Source: Agrobacterium tumefaciens_K (GTDB lineage Bacteria; Pseudomonadota; Alphaproteobacteria; Rhizobiales; Rhizobiaceae). Taken from it: a DNA stretch of 64,000 nt. Location of the stretch: contig NZ_JAOEGC010000001.1 of assembly GCF_031801495.1 (NCBI RefSeq), positions 1,178,001 to 1,242,000 of the forward strand. The letters are read 5' to 3'. This document shows, in pieces, positions 41,116 through 50,255 of this stretch; the first letter of the stretch is position 1; each line of letters opens with the position of its first letter. The notes under the pieces are model-generated. The model was not told the origin of the DNA. It did not search any database and was given only the letters and a program-made list of their open reading frames with translations. A program made the position numbers and the translations under genes.

Positions 41116-42846
41116 TCAGTTCCGAACCTGCAGCAAAACCGTACCGGCTTGCAGATAATCGCCTTCCTTTGCGAGCAGATGGACTTTGCCTGCCTGAGGC
41201 GCGGTGATCTGCGTTTCCATCTTCATGGCTTCCATCACCGCCAGAAGGTCGCCCTCGGCAACGGTGGCACCATCTTCCACCTTGAAGGACTGCAAGGTTC
41301 CGGAAACCGGCGCGGTAACACCGTCTTGCTGCTTCTGTCCGTCTGTCCCGGATGCGGCGGCATCGATGCGACCGACAGAGCCAAGACCGGAGAGCAGCAC
41401 GTTCGGCAAACCGACCGCAACACGCTTGCCGTCAATTTCCAGCCAGGTGCGGGTCATGGATGGGTCGTTTGCCGGTGCCGGGCGCTCCATGGCTTCAGGC
41501 ATGGCGGCAAACTCCGTCTCGATCCAGCGGGTATGCACCTTGAAGCCATCCGTACCGATGAAATCCTCGGTTTCGATTGCTGCGCGATGGAAGGGCAGGA
41601 CTGTCGCCACACCCTCGATGCGGAATTCCCTCAAAGCCCGGCGGGCGCGGCGAAGCACCTGGTCGCGGTCCGCGCCGGTGACGATGAGTTTTGCCATCAG
41701 TGAATCGAACACGCCCGGAATGGACGAGCCGCTGACGACGCCGCTGTCCATGCGGATGCCGGGGCCGGAAGGCGGATCGAACAGGGTGATCTCGCCGGGC
41801 GTCGGCAGGAAACCGCGACCGGGATCTTCGGCGTTGATGCGGAATTCCATCGAGTGACCGCGTGGCTCGGGCGTTTCGAGAACGCGCAGCTTTTCACCTT
41901 CGGCGATACGGAACTGTTCGATGACGAGATCGATGCCGGTCGTTTCCTCGGTAACAGGATGTTCCACCTGAAGGCGCGTGTTGACCTCGAGGAATGAAAT
42001 CGTGCCATCGACGCCCAGCAGGAATTCCACTGTGCCCGCACCGGAATAACCCGCGGCTGCACAGATCGACTTGGCGGCGTCGTGGATTTTCTGCCGCTGC
42101 ACATCGGAGAGGAACGGTGCCGGTGCTTCTTCGATCAGTTTCTGGTTACGGCGCTGCAAAGAGCAGTCGCGTGTGCCGAGGACCAGCACGTTGCCGTGCT
42201 TGTCGGCAATGACCTGAGCTTCGATGTGGCGGGGCCGGTCAAGGAAACGCTCAAGGAAACATTCACCGCGACCGAAGGCGGCGGTCGCCTCGCGAACGGC
42301 GGATTCATAGAGATCGGCGATCTCTTCCATCTTCCATGCGACCTTGATACCGCGACCGCCACCGCCATGGGCCGCCTTGATGGCAACCGGCAGTCCGTGC
42401 TGTTCTGCAAAGGCAATGACGTCTGCCGCAGTCGACACCGGACCGTCACTGCCCGCCACGAGCGGTGCGCCGACGCTGGTGGCGATGCGGCGTGCCTCGA
42501 CCTTATCGCCCAGAACCTTGATGACATCCGGGTCAGGACCGATCCAGATGAGCCCTGCATCCAGCACGGCCTGCGCAAATTCGGCGCGTTCGGAGAGGAA
42601 ACCGTAACCGGGATGGACGGCGTCCGCGCCAGCGCGCTTTGCAATGGCGATCAGCTTGGAAATGTCGAGATAGGTTTCAGCCGGGCGTACGCCTTCCAGT
42701 GCGTAAGCCTCATCGGCCAGCCGGACGAAGAGCGCGTCCTGATCGGGGTCGGCATAAACGGCGACCGACTGGATGCCGTAGTCGCGGCAGGCGCGAATGA
42801 TGCGCACCGCGATCTCGCCGCGATTGGCGATCAGTACTTTTTTCAT
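41116..42846 (-). CDS. Biotin carboxylase fused to a biotin carrier domain
   Basis: Of 576 residues, about 1-450 are a biotin carboxylase (KVLIANRGEIAVRIIRACRD; ATP-grasp loop HGGGGRGIKV; catalytic QVEHPVTEETTGID). About 500-576 are a biotinyl carrier with the biotin lysine Lys542 in EAMKMETQ. AccB and AccC are usually separate genes. No carboxyltransferase of the AccAD or PccB kind is near. The partner is more likely the PxpBC protein encoded just upstream (ATGA overlap), which is homologous to the carboxyltransferase part of urea carboxylase. Known acetyl-CoA carboxylase function is therefore doubtful. Confidence 0.9.
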   Translation of the reverse strand: MKKVLIANRGEIAVRIIRACRDYGIQSVAVYADPDQDALFVRLADEAYALEGVRPAETYLDISKLIAIAKRAGADAVHPGYGFLSERAEFAQAVLDAGLIWIGPDPDVIKVLGDKVEARRIATSVGAPLVAGSDGPVSTAADVIAFAEQHGLPVAIKAAHGGGGRGIKVAWKMEEIADLYESAVREATAAFGRGECFLERFLDRPRHIEAQVIADKHGNVLVLGTRDCSLQRRNQKLIEEAPAPFLSDVQRQKIHDAAKSICAAAGYSGAGTVEFLLGVDGTISFLEVNTRLQVEHPVTEETTGIDLVIEQFRIAEGEKLRVLETPEPRGHSMEFRINAEDPGRGFLPTPGEITLFDPPSGPGIRMDSGVVSGSSIPGVFDSLMAKLIVTGADRDQVLRRARRALREFRIEGVATVLPFHRAAIETEDFIGTDGFKVHTRWIETEFAAMPEAMERPAPANDPSMTRTWLEIDGKRVAVGLPNVLLSGLGSVGRIDAAASGTDGQKQQDGVTAPVSGTLQSFKVEDGATVAEGDLLAVMEAMKMETQITAPQAGKVHLLAKEGDYLQAGTVLLQVRN

Positions 42847-44465
42847 CGCTGTTCTCCTCGGAATTCTGTTTTTTTGATCGCCGATATTTCGGCAAAGGGG
42901 CCAATCGGCCGGAATCTGATTTTTGCGTTGACGGGAATCTGGCCCGCCAGATCAAGGTGATATTCGGCAACCGCACCGATAACCGGGTAACCGCCGGTCA
43001 GCGGGTGATCGGCAAGGAACAGCACCGGCTGACCGCTGTGCGGTATCTGGATGGCGCCCGTTGCGGTGCCTTCACTCGGCAGTTCGGCGCTATCCTTGCG
43101 TTCGATTGAAACGTCGCCGGAAAGGCGAATGCCGACACGGTTCGATTGCGGCGTCACCTGCCAGAGCTGACCCGTCAGTGTGTCCAGGCCTTTTTCAGTA
43201 AACCAGTCGGTACGCGGACCCAGCACCACATCGAGGGTTACCACTTCGCCGGTTTGCGGTGGGTCAAATGCGGGAGCCTCATCGATTGAAAGGCTGGAAA
43301 GGCCCGATTTTTCAGCATTCAAAAACAGAACAGAACCTGCGGTGACCGGCTGCGGGCCGACGACGGCAAGTGTATCCGTTGCGAAGCTGCCGAGAACCGG
43401 GTCAACGTTGAAACCACCACGAACGGCGAGATAACAGCGCATGCCCTTTTGTGGCTGGCCGAACGTCACCACGTCGCCGGATTCCAGCGAAACCGGAGTG
43501 TAAGGCGGGGCATCGATCATGTTGCCAGCTGCCGTTCTGATCGAGATCGGGCAGGGAGCCCCTGCAACGCCGATGACGGTGCGGCTGGAGCTTTTGAAGG
43601 AGAAGCCGCCGAGTGTCAGTTCCAGGCTGGGCGTGTTGACAGGGTTTCCGACAATGCGGTTTGCAGCATTGAAGGCGCTTCGATCAAGCGCACCGGAAGC
43701 AGAGACGCCTTGTCCGGTCTGCCCGAGGCGACCGAGATCCTGAAACAGTGCAGGCATCGGGGCAGCGAGCACCTCGAAATGCGCTGCACTTCTGTCTGGT
43801 TCCGGCTGCTCTTCGCGCGGCTTGGCAGGGGCGGTGGAAAAGGCTTTGCCTGCCTTGGCCATGTCGAAGAAACGGACGCGATATCCGGGCTGGAAAAGCG
43901 CGCCGGGGTCGCGGTCGATATCCCACATCTTGGACGGCGTGGTGCCGATGATCTGCCAGCCGCCGGGGCTGCTTTGCGGATAGACGCCGCTGAAGGCACC
44001 GGCAAGCGCCACCGAGCCAGCCGGAATGCGCGTGCGCGGGCTCTGGCGGCGTGGAACATGAAGTGCGGGATCCCCGCCCACGAGATAGCCGAAACCGGGT
44101 GCGAAGCCGCAGAAGGCAACGGTGAACTCGCTTTCCGTGTGACGGCGGATGACCTCTTCGACGCTGAGGCCGGTGAGTTCGGCAACGTCGCCAAGGTCTT
44201 CGCCATCGTAACGAACGGGAATTTCGACCAGATTTTCCGACGGCGCGATTTTTGCCGAAAGATCGCGGGTCGAAAGTTGGTTGGCTAGCGCCTCGGCACT
44301 GATCTTTTCCGGACGAAAGCGGATCATCAGCGTGCGTGCAGCCGGAACCGTCTCTTCGATACCTTCGACAGGATCGGCCTGAAGCGAGGCGAACAAGGCC
44401 AGCGTCTGGTCGAGATCGGCCAGTTCGACAAGCAGGGTGGTAAGGCTGACGGGGAGAAAGCGCAT
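42843..44465 (-). CDS. pxpBC: 5-oxoprolinase subunits B and C fused (KipI-KipA/AHS1-AHS2)
   Basis: The start at 44465 follows GAGGA and gives 540 residues; the frame continues upstream to 44777 only as antisense sequence. Residues 1-205 are PxpB/KipI (EIPVRYDGEDLGDVAE; FTVAFCGFAPGFGYLVGGDP). Residues about 235-540 are PxpC/KipA (GLGRLGQTGQGVS-type start; DRSAFNAANRIVGNP; DHPLTGGYPVIGAV). With PxpA they hydrolyse 5-oxoproline to glutamate using ATP. The same two domains form the carboxyltransferase half of urea carboxylase. The gene overlaps the biotin carboxylase-BCCP gene by four bases. Confidence 0.9.
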   Translation of the reverse strand: MRFLPVSLTTLLVELADLDQTLALFASLQADPVEGIEETVPAARTLMIRFRPEKISAEALANQLSTRDLSAKIAPSENLVEIPVRYDGEDLGDVAELTGLSVEEVIRRHTESEFTVAFCGFAPGFGYLVGGDPALHVPRRQSPRTRIPAGSVALAGAFSGVYPQSSPGGWQIIGTTPSKMWDIDRDPGALFQPGYRVRFFDMAKAGKAFSTAPAKPREEQPEPDRSAAHFEVLAAPMPALFQDLGRLGQTGQGVSASGALDRSAFNAANRIVGNPVNTPSLELTLGGFSFKSSSRTVIGVAGAPCPISIRTAAGNMIDAPPYTPVSLESGDVVTFGQPQKGMRCYLAVRGGFNVDPVLGSFATDTLAVVGPQPVTAGSVLFLNAEKSGLSSLSIDEAPAFDPPQTGEVVTLDVVLGPRTDWFTEKGLDTLTGQLWQVTPQSNRVGIRLSGDVSIERKDSAELPSEGTATGAIQIPHSGQPVLFLADHPLTGGYPVIGAVAEYHLDLAGQIPVNAKIRFRPIGPFAEISAIKKTEFRGEQR

Positions 44466-44472
44466 CCTGTCC

Positions 44473-45282
44473 TCACGCATGATAGGCGGAATCGGGAATG
44501 TCGGTGATGAACATGTGGCCTGGCGCGTGGGTGATGGCGAAGGGTACGCCGGACGCCATGACAGCCGCCTGCGGAGTGACGCCACAGGCCCAGAATACGG
44601 GAACTTCGCCGGGCTCGATGCGAACGGCATCGCCAAACTCCGGCTTGGACAGATCGGCGATACCGATTTCCTCTGGCGATCCGATATGAACCGGTGCGCC
44701 GTGTACGGCAGGAAAGCGGCCGGAGATCGTGGCGGCGTCGGCGACGCGGGAGGCGGGGATCGGCCGCATCGAAACAACCATGTTGCCCTTGAGGCGTCCC
44801 GCCGGGCGACAGGGCTGGTTGGTCAAGTACATCGGCACGTTGGTCTTGTCCGTCATGTGACGGATTTCGATGCCTGCCTCGACCATCGGCGTTTCGAAGG
44901 TGAAGCTGCAGCCGATCAGGAATGCGACAAGATCGTCACGCTCGGCCCAGGCTGCGGTGGCATCTGCCGTTTCTTCAACCAGTTTGCCGTCGCGCCAGAT
45001 GCGGTAGAGCGGCAGATCGGTGCGCAGGTCTGCGCCGGGTGCCAGAAGCGTGGTGGGGGAGCCGGGGTCGGAAACGTCCAGAACCGGGCAGGGCTTCGGG
45101 TTGCGCTGCGCGTATAGCAGGAAATCGAACGCCCAGTCGCGTGGCAGAACGATCATGTTTGCCTGCGTAAAACCGGGTGCGACGCCGGATGTGGGCTGAA
45201 CAAGACCGCCGCGGTAAGTGGCGCGCGCCTTTTGTGCGGCTTCAGCGTTCGTGTGTCTGAGGAAAGATGTGGGGATGGTCAT
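44473..45282 (-). CDS. DUF1445 putative hydro-lyase (D-glutamate cyclase-related)
   Basis: The start at 45282 follows AAGGCGAGG and begins MTIPTSFLRHTNAEAAQKAR, the normal start of this 269-residue family. Conserved blocks are PTSGVAPGFTQANMIVLPRD, CPVLDVSDPGSP, FLIGCSFTFE and VFWACGVTPQAA. Mammalian D-glutamate cyclase, which converts D-glutamate to 5-oxo-D-proline, carries this UPF0317/DUF1445 domain, and the gene lies in the 5-oxoproline operon. A D-glutamate/5-oxo-D-proline step is therefore likely, by inference. It lies ten bases from pxpA and seven from pxpBC. Confidence 0.88.
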   Translation of the reverse strand: MTIPTSFLRHTNAEAAQKARATYRGGLVQPTSGVAPGFTQANMIVLPRDWAFDFLLYAQRNPKPCPVLDVSDPGSPTTLLAPGADLRTDLPLYRIWRDGKLVEETADATAAWAERDDLVAFLIGCSFTFETPMVEAGIEIRHMTDKTNVPMYLTNQPCRPAGRLKGNMVVSMRPIPASRVADAATISGRFPAVHGAPVHIGSPEEIGIADLSKPEFGDAVRIEPGEVPVFWACGVTPQAAVMASGVPFAITHAPGHMFITDIPDSAYHA

Positions 45283-45292
45283 TGGCCTCGCC

Positions 45293-46060
45293 TTACACGC
45301 TGGATACGAAAGAACGGATTTCAACACCTTCCGCTTCGAAGCGGCGGCGGATTTCCTGCGCGATGGCCACCGCGCCGGGGCTGTCGCCGTGCACGCAGAT
45401 CGATTGCGCCTCGAGTTTGATGAGGCTGCCGTCGATGGCTTTCAGCGTCCCCTCGCGGGCCAGCTGCACCATGCGATCGGCGATCCTGGTGGGGTCATGC
45501 AAAACGGCGCCTGCTTCACGGCGCGAAACCAGTTGCCCCTGCGGCGTGTATGCGCGATCGGCGAAGGCTTCAGCGACGACGGCAAGACCGGACTTGCGGG
45601 CCAGGTCGAGGATGGGGGCGCCAGCAAGTCCCATCAGAACCAGCGAGGGATCGACGGCCTTGATGCCATCGATGACTGCCTGCCCCTGTTTGGCATCATT
45701 GGCGATCCGATTGTAAAGCGCGCCATGCGGTTTCACATAACGGACGGTGGTCCCTGCAGCGGCTGCAAGGCCCTTCAATGCGCCGATCTGGTAGATGACG
45801 TCTGCGATCAGTTCTTCATAGGTGGCATCGAGATCGCGGCGGCCGAAGCCGACGCGATCCGGGTAGGAGACATGTGCGCCGACCACGACGCCTTTTTCGG
45901 CTGCGGCCTTAACGGTGCGGTAGATACCGGCCGGATCACCGGCATGAAAACCGCAGGCGATGTTGGCGCTGGAAACGACGGCGAGCATCGCCGCGTCATC
46001 TCCCATTTTCCACGCGCCGTAGCTTTCTCCGAGGTCGCTGTTGAGGTCGATTACCGCCAT
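45293..46060 (-). CDS. pxpA: 5-oxoprolinase subunit A (LamB/YcsF family)
   Basis: This 255-residue protein starts MAVIDLNSDLGESYGAWKMG, the LamB/YcsF signature with its metal-binding aspartate and glutamate. Further landmarks are SANIACGFHAGDPAGI and VRYVKPHGALYNRIA. It is the hydrolytic/amidohydrolase-like subunit that completes the ATP-dependent 5-oxoprolinase with PxpB and PxpC. It is the second gene of the operon, 21 bases after the transporter stop. Confidence 0.93.
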   Translation of the reverse strand: MAVIDLNSDLGESYGAWKMGDDAAMLAVVSSANIACGFHAGDPAGIYRTVKAAAEKGVVVGAHVSYPDRVGFGRRDLDATYEELIADVIYQIGALKGLAAAAGTTVRYVKPHGALYNRIANDAKQGQAVIDGIKAVDPSLVLMGLAGAPILDLARKSGLAVVAEAFADRAYTPQGQLVSRREAGAVLHDPTRIADRMVQLAREGTLKAIDGSLIKLEAQSICVHGDSPGAVAIAQEIRRRFEAEGVEIRSFVSSV

Positions 46061-46081
46061 GTCTTTTCTCCCAATATCGTC

Positions 46082-47323
46082 TTACAGGCTAAGCAGGCTG
46101 AAGATCGTGCCGGCTGATTTATAGCCCATGTACCATGTCAGAGCGCATGTCAGAACGCCGAGTACCAGCAGCCAGCGCGGATAGCGATAACCGCCCATCA
46201 GGTCTTCGCGTTTCCAGGCGGCGAACAGGAAGATGCTGAGGCCGATTGGAAGGATGAGGCCGTTCAGGCCGCCCACGAATACCAGCATAGCTGCGGGCGG
46301 CGTGGTGATGAGCAGGTAGCAGATGAGCGAGATGGCGATGAAAACCACCGTCGCCAGATTGCGGGCGCGTTCGGTGATGTCCTGTTTGAAGACGGTGATG
46401 AAGGACACGGATGTGTAGGCCGCGCCGATGACGCTGGTGATGGCGGCGGCCCAGAAAATGACGCCGAAGAGCCTGTAGCCCAAATCGCCTGCCGCATGCT
46501 GGAAAGCCTGCGCCGCCGGGTTTGCGGCCTTCCCCGACGTGTCGATGATGATGCCACTGGCAACAACGCCGAGGATGGCAAGGAACAGAACGTAGCGCAT
46601 GACACCGGTGACGGCGATGCCGGTCAGAGCCGCGCGGTTGACTGCGGGCAGGTTCTCGATGCCGACCATGCCACGATCCAGAAGGCGGTGCGCGCCGGAG
46701 TAGGTGATGTAGCCGCCGACCGTGCCGCCAACGATGGTGGTAATGGTCGCGAAGTTGATGGTGTCTGGCAGGAAAGTCTGTCTGAAGGCGTCGCCCACCG
46801 GAGGCTGGGACACGAAAGCGACATAGAGGGTAAGCGCAATCATCAGGATGCCGGCAAAAATGATAAAGCGATCAACGGCCATGCCAGCGCGTTTGGAAAC
46901 AAAGATGGCGATGGAGAAAGCCGCACTGATTGCGCCGCCAATTTTAGGGTCCATGCCAAAAATGGCATTCAAACCTAGACCGGTGCCACCAATGTTGCCG
47001 ATGTTGAAGAACAACCCGCCGACAATCACGAGAATGGCGAGCAGATAACCGGATCCGGGAATCGCGGCATTGGCGATGTCGGATGCACGCATGCGGGTGA
47101 GCGTGACAATGCGCCAGATGTTTAGCTGCACCACGAAGTCGATCAGGATGGACGCCAGGATGCCGAACGCAAAGGCCGCGCCGAGTTGGGTCGTAAATGT
47201 GGCCGTCTGGGTGATGAAGCCCGGGCCGATGGCTGATGTGGCCATGAGGAAGATTGCCGCCATCAAGGATGCGCGTCTGGATTTTATCGTGTCGACGCCC
47301 TGTGCGAGCTTCGTTTGCTGCAT
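46082..47323 (-). CDS. NRAMP-related transporter lacking the metal motif
   Basis: This 413-residue protein has eleven membrane helices with NRAMP fold order. The DPGN metal motif of helix 1 is replaced by GPGF (Gly33-Phe36). The helix 6 metal-binding Met-Pro-His is also missing (GGYITYSGAHRLL instead). B. subtilis YcsG, beside kipIA/ycsF, is a known relative. It is therefore unlikely to be a manganese importer and probably takes up 5-oxoproline or a related acid. It is the promoter-proximal gene of the operon, divergent from the GntR gene. Confidence 0.85.
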   Translation of the reverse strand: MQQTKLAQGVDTIKSRRASLMAAIFLMATSAIGPGFITQTATFTTQLGAAFAFGILASILIDFVVQLNIWRIVTLTRMRASDIANAAIPGSGYLLAILVIVGGLFFNIGNIGGTGLGLNAIFGMDPKIGGAISAAFSIAIFVSKRAGMAVDRFIIFAGILMIALTLYVAFVSQPPVGDAFRQTFLPDTINFATITTIVGGTVGGYITYSGAHRLLDRGMVGIENLPAVNRAALTGIAVTGVMRYVLFLAILGVVASGIIIDTSGKAANPAAQAFQHAAGDLGYRLFGVIFWAAAITSVIGAAYTSVSFITVFKQDITERARNLATVVFIAISLICYLLITTPPAAMLVFVGGLNGLILPIGLSIFLFAAWKREDLMGGYRYPRWLLVLGVLTCALTWYMGYKSAGTIFSLLSL

Positions 47324-47588
47324 GGATTTGCTCCCATCCTGTGCTGCGATCCGCCCCTCGCGGATGCTTTATGGTGTTGATCTTGGCGTGTTCTGCGAAA
47401 TTGTCAATATTGTTCAACAATAGTAATATATCGTTCTTTTATTTTGCTCGTTTGTTGGACGTGGTGCGCAGTGTTTCATCACGATTTTTTCGTGCTTTGC
47501 CCAGTGTTTGTGCTAATGGCATTGGTGTCCGTGTGCGCAACCGTTGCCACGGCTTCCCAAAATCGCCTGCTCTTAGGAAAGGAGCGTC
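47324..47588. promoter_or_regulatory. Divergent promoter region with a 15-base palindrome
   Basis: TATTGTT-C-AACAATA (47408-47422) is a perfect palindrome, 85 bases upstream of the NRAMP start and 166 upstream of the GntR start. FadR-subfamily GntR proteins bind short palindromes of this type, so it is the likely operator for the 5-oxoproline operon. Confidence 0.5.
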
Positions 47589-48254
47589 ATGACGGAAACT
47601 GTGGAAGGTCTGCCGCTTGCCGACCGACTTGCCAAGGACATTCGCAACTTGCTGATCTCCGGTGAGTTGAAGCCTGGCCAGCGTCTTTCAGAGGCAGCCT
47701 TCAGCGAGCGTTTTGACGTGTCGCGCAATTCGCTGCGCGAAGCCTTCCGCCTGATGACCAAGGACGGACTTTTGCGGCACGAGGCCAATCGCGGCGTCTT
47801 CGTTGCCGTCCCTTCCATGGCGTCGGTCATCGATATCTACCGGGTCCGCCGTATGATCGAATGCGGCGCGCTTCGCCAGGCGTGGCATAAGCATCCTGCC
47901 GTCAGGAGCATGCGCAGGGCGGTGGAGGAAGCCAAGGTCAGACGGGAGCACGCCGATTGGAACGGGGTCGGCAGCGCAAACATGAAGTTTCATGCCGCTG
48001 TTGTGGACCTTCTCGACAGCGGCCGTCTGAGTGACTTTTACGAGCGCATTGCTGCGGAGCTGCGCCTTTGTTTCGGGCTCCTGAAAGATCCCGAGATGCT
48101 TCACTCGCCTTTCGTGGACATGAACAACAAGATTCTCTCACTCGTGGAAGAAGGACGGATGGGAGAGGCCGGTGATGAGATGGACGTGTATCTCAATCTT
48201 TCCGAGCGGACGGTTCTGAAGGCCCTTGAGCGGGCGGTGGAACACACGCCCTGA
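47589..48254 (+). CDS. GntR-family (FadR/FCD) regulator of the 5-oxoproline operon
   Basis: Of 221 residues, about 5-75 are the GntR winged helix (LADRLAKDIRNLLISGELKP, then FDVSRNSLREAFRLMTKDGL). The rest is an all-helical FCD ligand domain with the metal/ligand region FHAAVVDLLDS. It is divergent from the NRAMP-pxp operon with a perfect palindrome in the gap, so it is probably its repressor, with 5-oxoproline or a metabolite as effector (inferred). Confidence 0.9.
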   Translation: MTETVEGLPLADRLAKDIRNLLISGELKPGQRLSEAAFSERFDVSRNSLREAFRLMTKDGLLRHEANRGVFVAVPSMASVIDIYRVRRMIECGALRQAWHKHPAVRSMRRAVEEAKVRREHADWNGVGSANMKFHAAVVDLLDSGRLSDFYERIAAELRLCFGLLKDPEMLHSPFVDMNNKILSLVEEGRMGEAGDEMDVYLNLSERTVLKALERAVEHTP

Positions 48255-48341
48255 TATTTTCGAGAAACCGGTCGCGCCACTGGCCGGATTTTGCGCTGGA
48301 TATGATTGCCAAGTTTGTTGCGGTGCGTCATCTATTTGATC

Positions 48342-48929
48342 ATGACGCTTCGCGACCTTACCATTCTTGTCATAGATGAAAATGCGATCCGCGCCTCGAT
48401 TATCGAGGAGGGACTTCGTGAGGCAGGGCATCATCGCGTCACGGTTATTCATGAGGTGCACGGTGTGGCGCGGACGATCGAGACCCTGCAGCCAGACGTG
48501 ATCTTCATTGATCTGGAAAATCCCAATCGTGACATGATGGAACATCTTTTCCAGCTTACGCGTACGGTCGGTCGCCCCATTGCCATGTTTGTCGACCGTT
48601 CGGACACCGCTTCCATCGAGGCAGCAGTGGAGGCGGGTGTCTCGGCTTATGTCGTGGACGGGCTGAAAAAAGAGCGTGTTAAACCCATTCTGGATATGGC
48701 GGTCAGCCGCTTCAATGCTTTCAGTCGCCTTCAGCGGGAACTGGCGGACGCCAAATCGGCGCTGGAGGACCGCAAACTCATCGAGCGTGCCAAAGGCATC
48801 TTGATGAAGATGCGTGGCCTCTCCGAAGAGGAAGCGTTTGCGCTGCTGCGCCAGACGGCGATGAACGAGAAGAAGAAGATATCCGAGATTGCGCAAAGCG
48901 TGGTCACGGCTGCGGGTCTGCTGATGTAA
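48342..48929 (+). CDS. nasT: NasT-type ANTAR antiterminator
   Basis: The start at 48342 gives 195 residues (MTLRDLTILVIDENAIRASI). An N-terminal receiver-like domain (about 5-120) keeps the aspartate region FIDLENPN. A C-terminal ANTAR RNA-binding domain reads LIERAKGILMKMRGLSEEEA (about 146-165), then FALLRQTAMNEKKKISEIAQ. NasT binds two-hairpin leaders and lets RNA polymerase pass a terminator when nitrate or nitrite is present. The nitrate sensor NasS follows after 33 bases. Its target leader is visible before nrtA at 50441-50569. Confidence 0.93.
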   Translation: MTLRDLTILVIDENAIRASIIEEGLREAGHHRVTVIHEVHGVARTIETLQPDVIFIDLENPNRDMMEHLFQLTRTVGRPIAMFVDRSDTASIEAAVEAGVSAYVVDGLKKERVKPILDMAVSRFNAFSRLQRELADAKSALEDRKLIERAKGILMKMRGLSEEEAFALLRQTAMNEKKKISEIAQSVVTAAGLLM

Positions 48930-48962
48930 TTGCCGGACCGGCGACAATGTGGAGTAAACGGT

Positions 48963-50255
48963 ATGACTGCGCATGGAACGAAATCCGGGAAGGATGGCGA
49001 AGTGGCTGAAACTGCCGCTCCCGCAGTCATCGGCGACGACCGGCAGAGAACCCTGCGTGCAGGATTCATTCCGCTGGTCGATGCGTCGGTCCTGATTGCC
49101 GCTGCCGAATTCGGTTTTGCCAAGCGCGAGGGGTTGACGCTCGATCTTGTCAAGGATGTGTCCTGGGCGAATGTGCGTGACCGGCTGGCATTCCGGCAAT
49201 TCGACATCGCCCATATGCTGTCTCCCATGCCGGTCGCGTCCATGCTTGACCTCGGCTCCAACCCATCCCCGACGATCGCGCCCTTTTCCCTCGGTCGCGG
49301 CGGCAATGCGATAACCTTGTCGACCCGGCTTTTCGCGCGGATGAAGGCCTCAAGCGGTCTGTCGGAAGCAGCGGGAGCGCTTGAAAATGCGCAGGCGCTG
49401 AAACGGGTGCTCGATGATATGCGGGCGCACGGCGAACCTGCGCCCACGTTGGGCATGACCTATCCGTTCTCCTCGCACAACTATGAATTCCGCTACTGGC
49501 TGGCGGCCGGCGGAATTCATCCCGATCACGACGTGAAGCTTGTGGTCGTGCCTCCACCCTTGACGTCGGATGCGCTGGCGGCCGGCGCGATCGACGGTTT
49601 CTGCGTCGGTGCGCCCTGGAATATCGTCGCTGCCGAGCGTGGCGTTGGCAGGATTGTCGCCGCCAAACAGGACTTGTGGCCATCCGCTCCCGAAAAGGTC
49701 ATCGGCATGCGGCCCGAATGGGCGGATAGCCAGCAGGAGACAGTCTCGCGCCTGCTGATCGCGCTGGATGCCGCCGCCAAGTGGTGCGACCAACCGGAAA
49801 ACCATGACGACCTCAGCCGGGCGCTCGCCGATCCGCGCTATATCGATGCGCCTGAAAACATCATTCGCCGCGTTCTTGCCGGTGAATTCAGTATCGACAG
49901 CCAAGGTAACCGGCGGGTGATCGACAATTATTTCTCCTTCCACGCTGGTAACGCCAATTATCCGCGGCAGTCACAGGCGCTGTGGATCTATAGCCAGATG
50001 ATCCGGTGGGGGCAGGTGGCTTACTCTGATGCGGGTATCACGGCGGCGGCGTCAGCCTACAGGCCGGATATATATCGCCGTGCGCTTGGTGATGCCAGTG
50101 CTCCGGTCGATGCTGATATCCGGGTCGAAGGTGTGGAGGCTGGCGACCGTTTTCTCGATGGTTTCGTTTTCGACCCCGCCGATATCGAGGGTTACGTAAA
50201 AGGGTTTGCCGTGCGAAGCGCAGCCAACATTTCCGTGTCTGGCAGCGATGTCTGA
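48963..50255 (+). CDS. nasS: Nitrate sensor NasS (NrtA-like, cytoplasmic)
   Basis: The start at 48963 follows GGAG by eight bases and gives 430 residues. It is homologous to the periplasmic nitrate-binding protein three genes on (LRAGFIPLVDASVLIAAAEF; then NYEFRYWLAAGGIHPDHDVK) but has no signal peptide, as expected of NasS. NasS binds nitrate or nitrite and holds NasT inactive without it. It lies directly behind nasT. A frame extending to 48930 starts at TTG and is not needed. Confidence 0.92.
   Translation: MTAHGTKSGKDGEVAETAAPAVIGDDRQRTLRAGFIPLVDASVLIAAAEFGFAKREGLTLDLVKDVSWANVRDRLAFRQFDIAHMLSPMPVASMLDLGSNPSPTIAPFSLGRGGNAITLSTRLFARMKASSGLSEAAGALENAQALKRVLDDMRAHGEPAPTLGMTYPFSSHNYEFRYWLAAGGIHPDHDVKLVVVPPPLTSDALAAGAIDGFCVGAPWNIVAAERGVGRIVAAKQDLWPSAPEKVIGMRPEWADSQQETVSRLLIALDAAAKWCDQPENHDDLSRALADPRYIDAPENIIRRVLAGEFSIDSQGNRRVIDNYFSFHAGNANYPRQSQALWIYSQMIRWGQVAYSDAGITAAASAYRPDIYRRALGDASAPVDADIRVEGVEAGDRFLDGFVFDPADIEGYVKGFAVRSAANISVSGSDV

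Noticed and set aside
44466..44777. N-terminal extension of pxpBC
   Set aside because: It overlaps the conserved DUF1445 gene in another frame; the start at 44465 has a ribosome site and matches the family start.
48281..48294. Sigma-54-like sequence (TGGCCGGATTTTGC) before nasT
   Set aside because: The GG-to-GC spacing is one base short of the requirement, so it is not accepted as a promoter.
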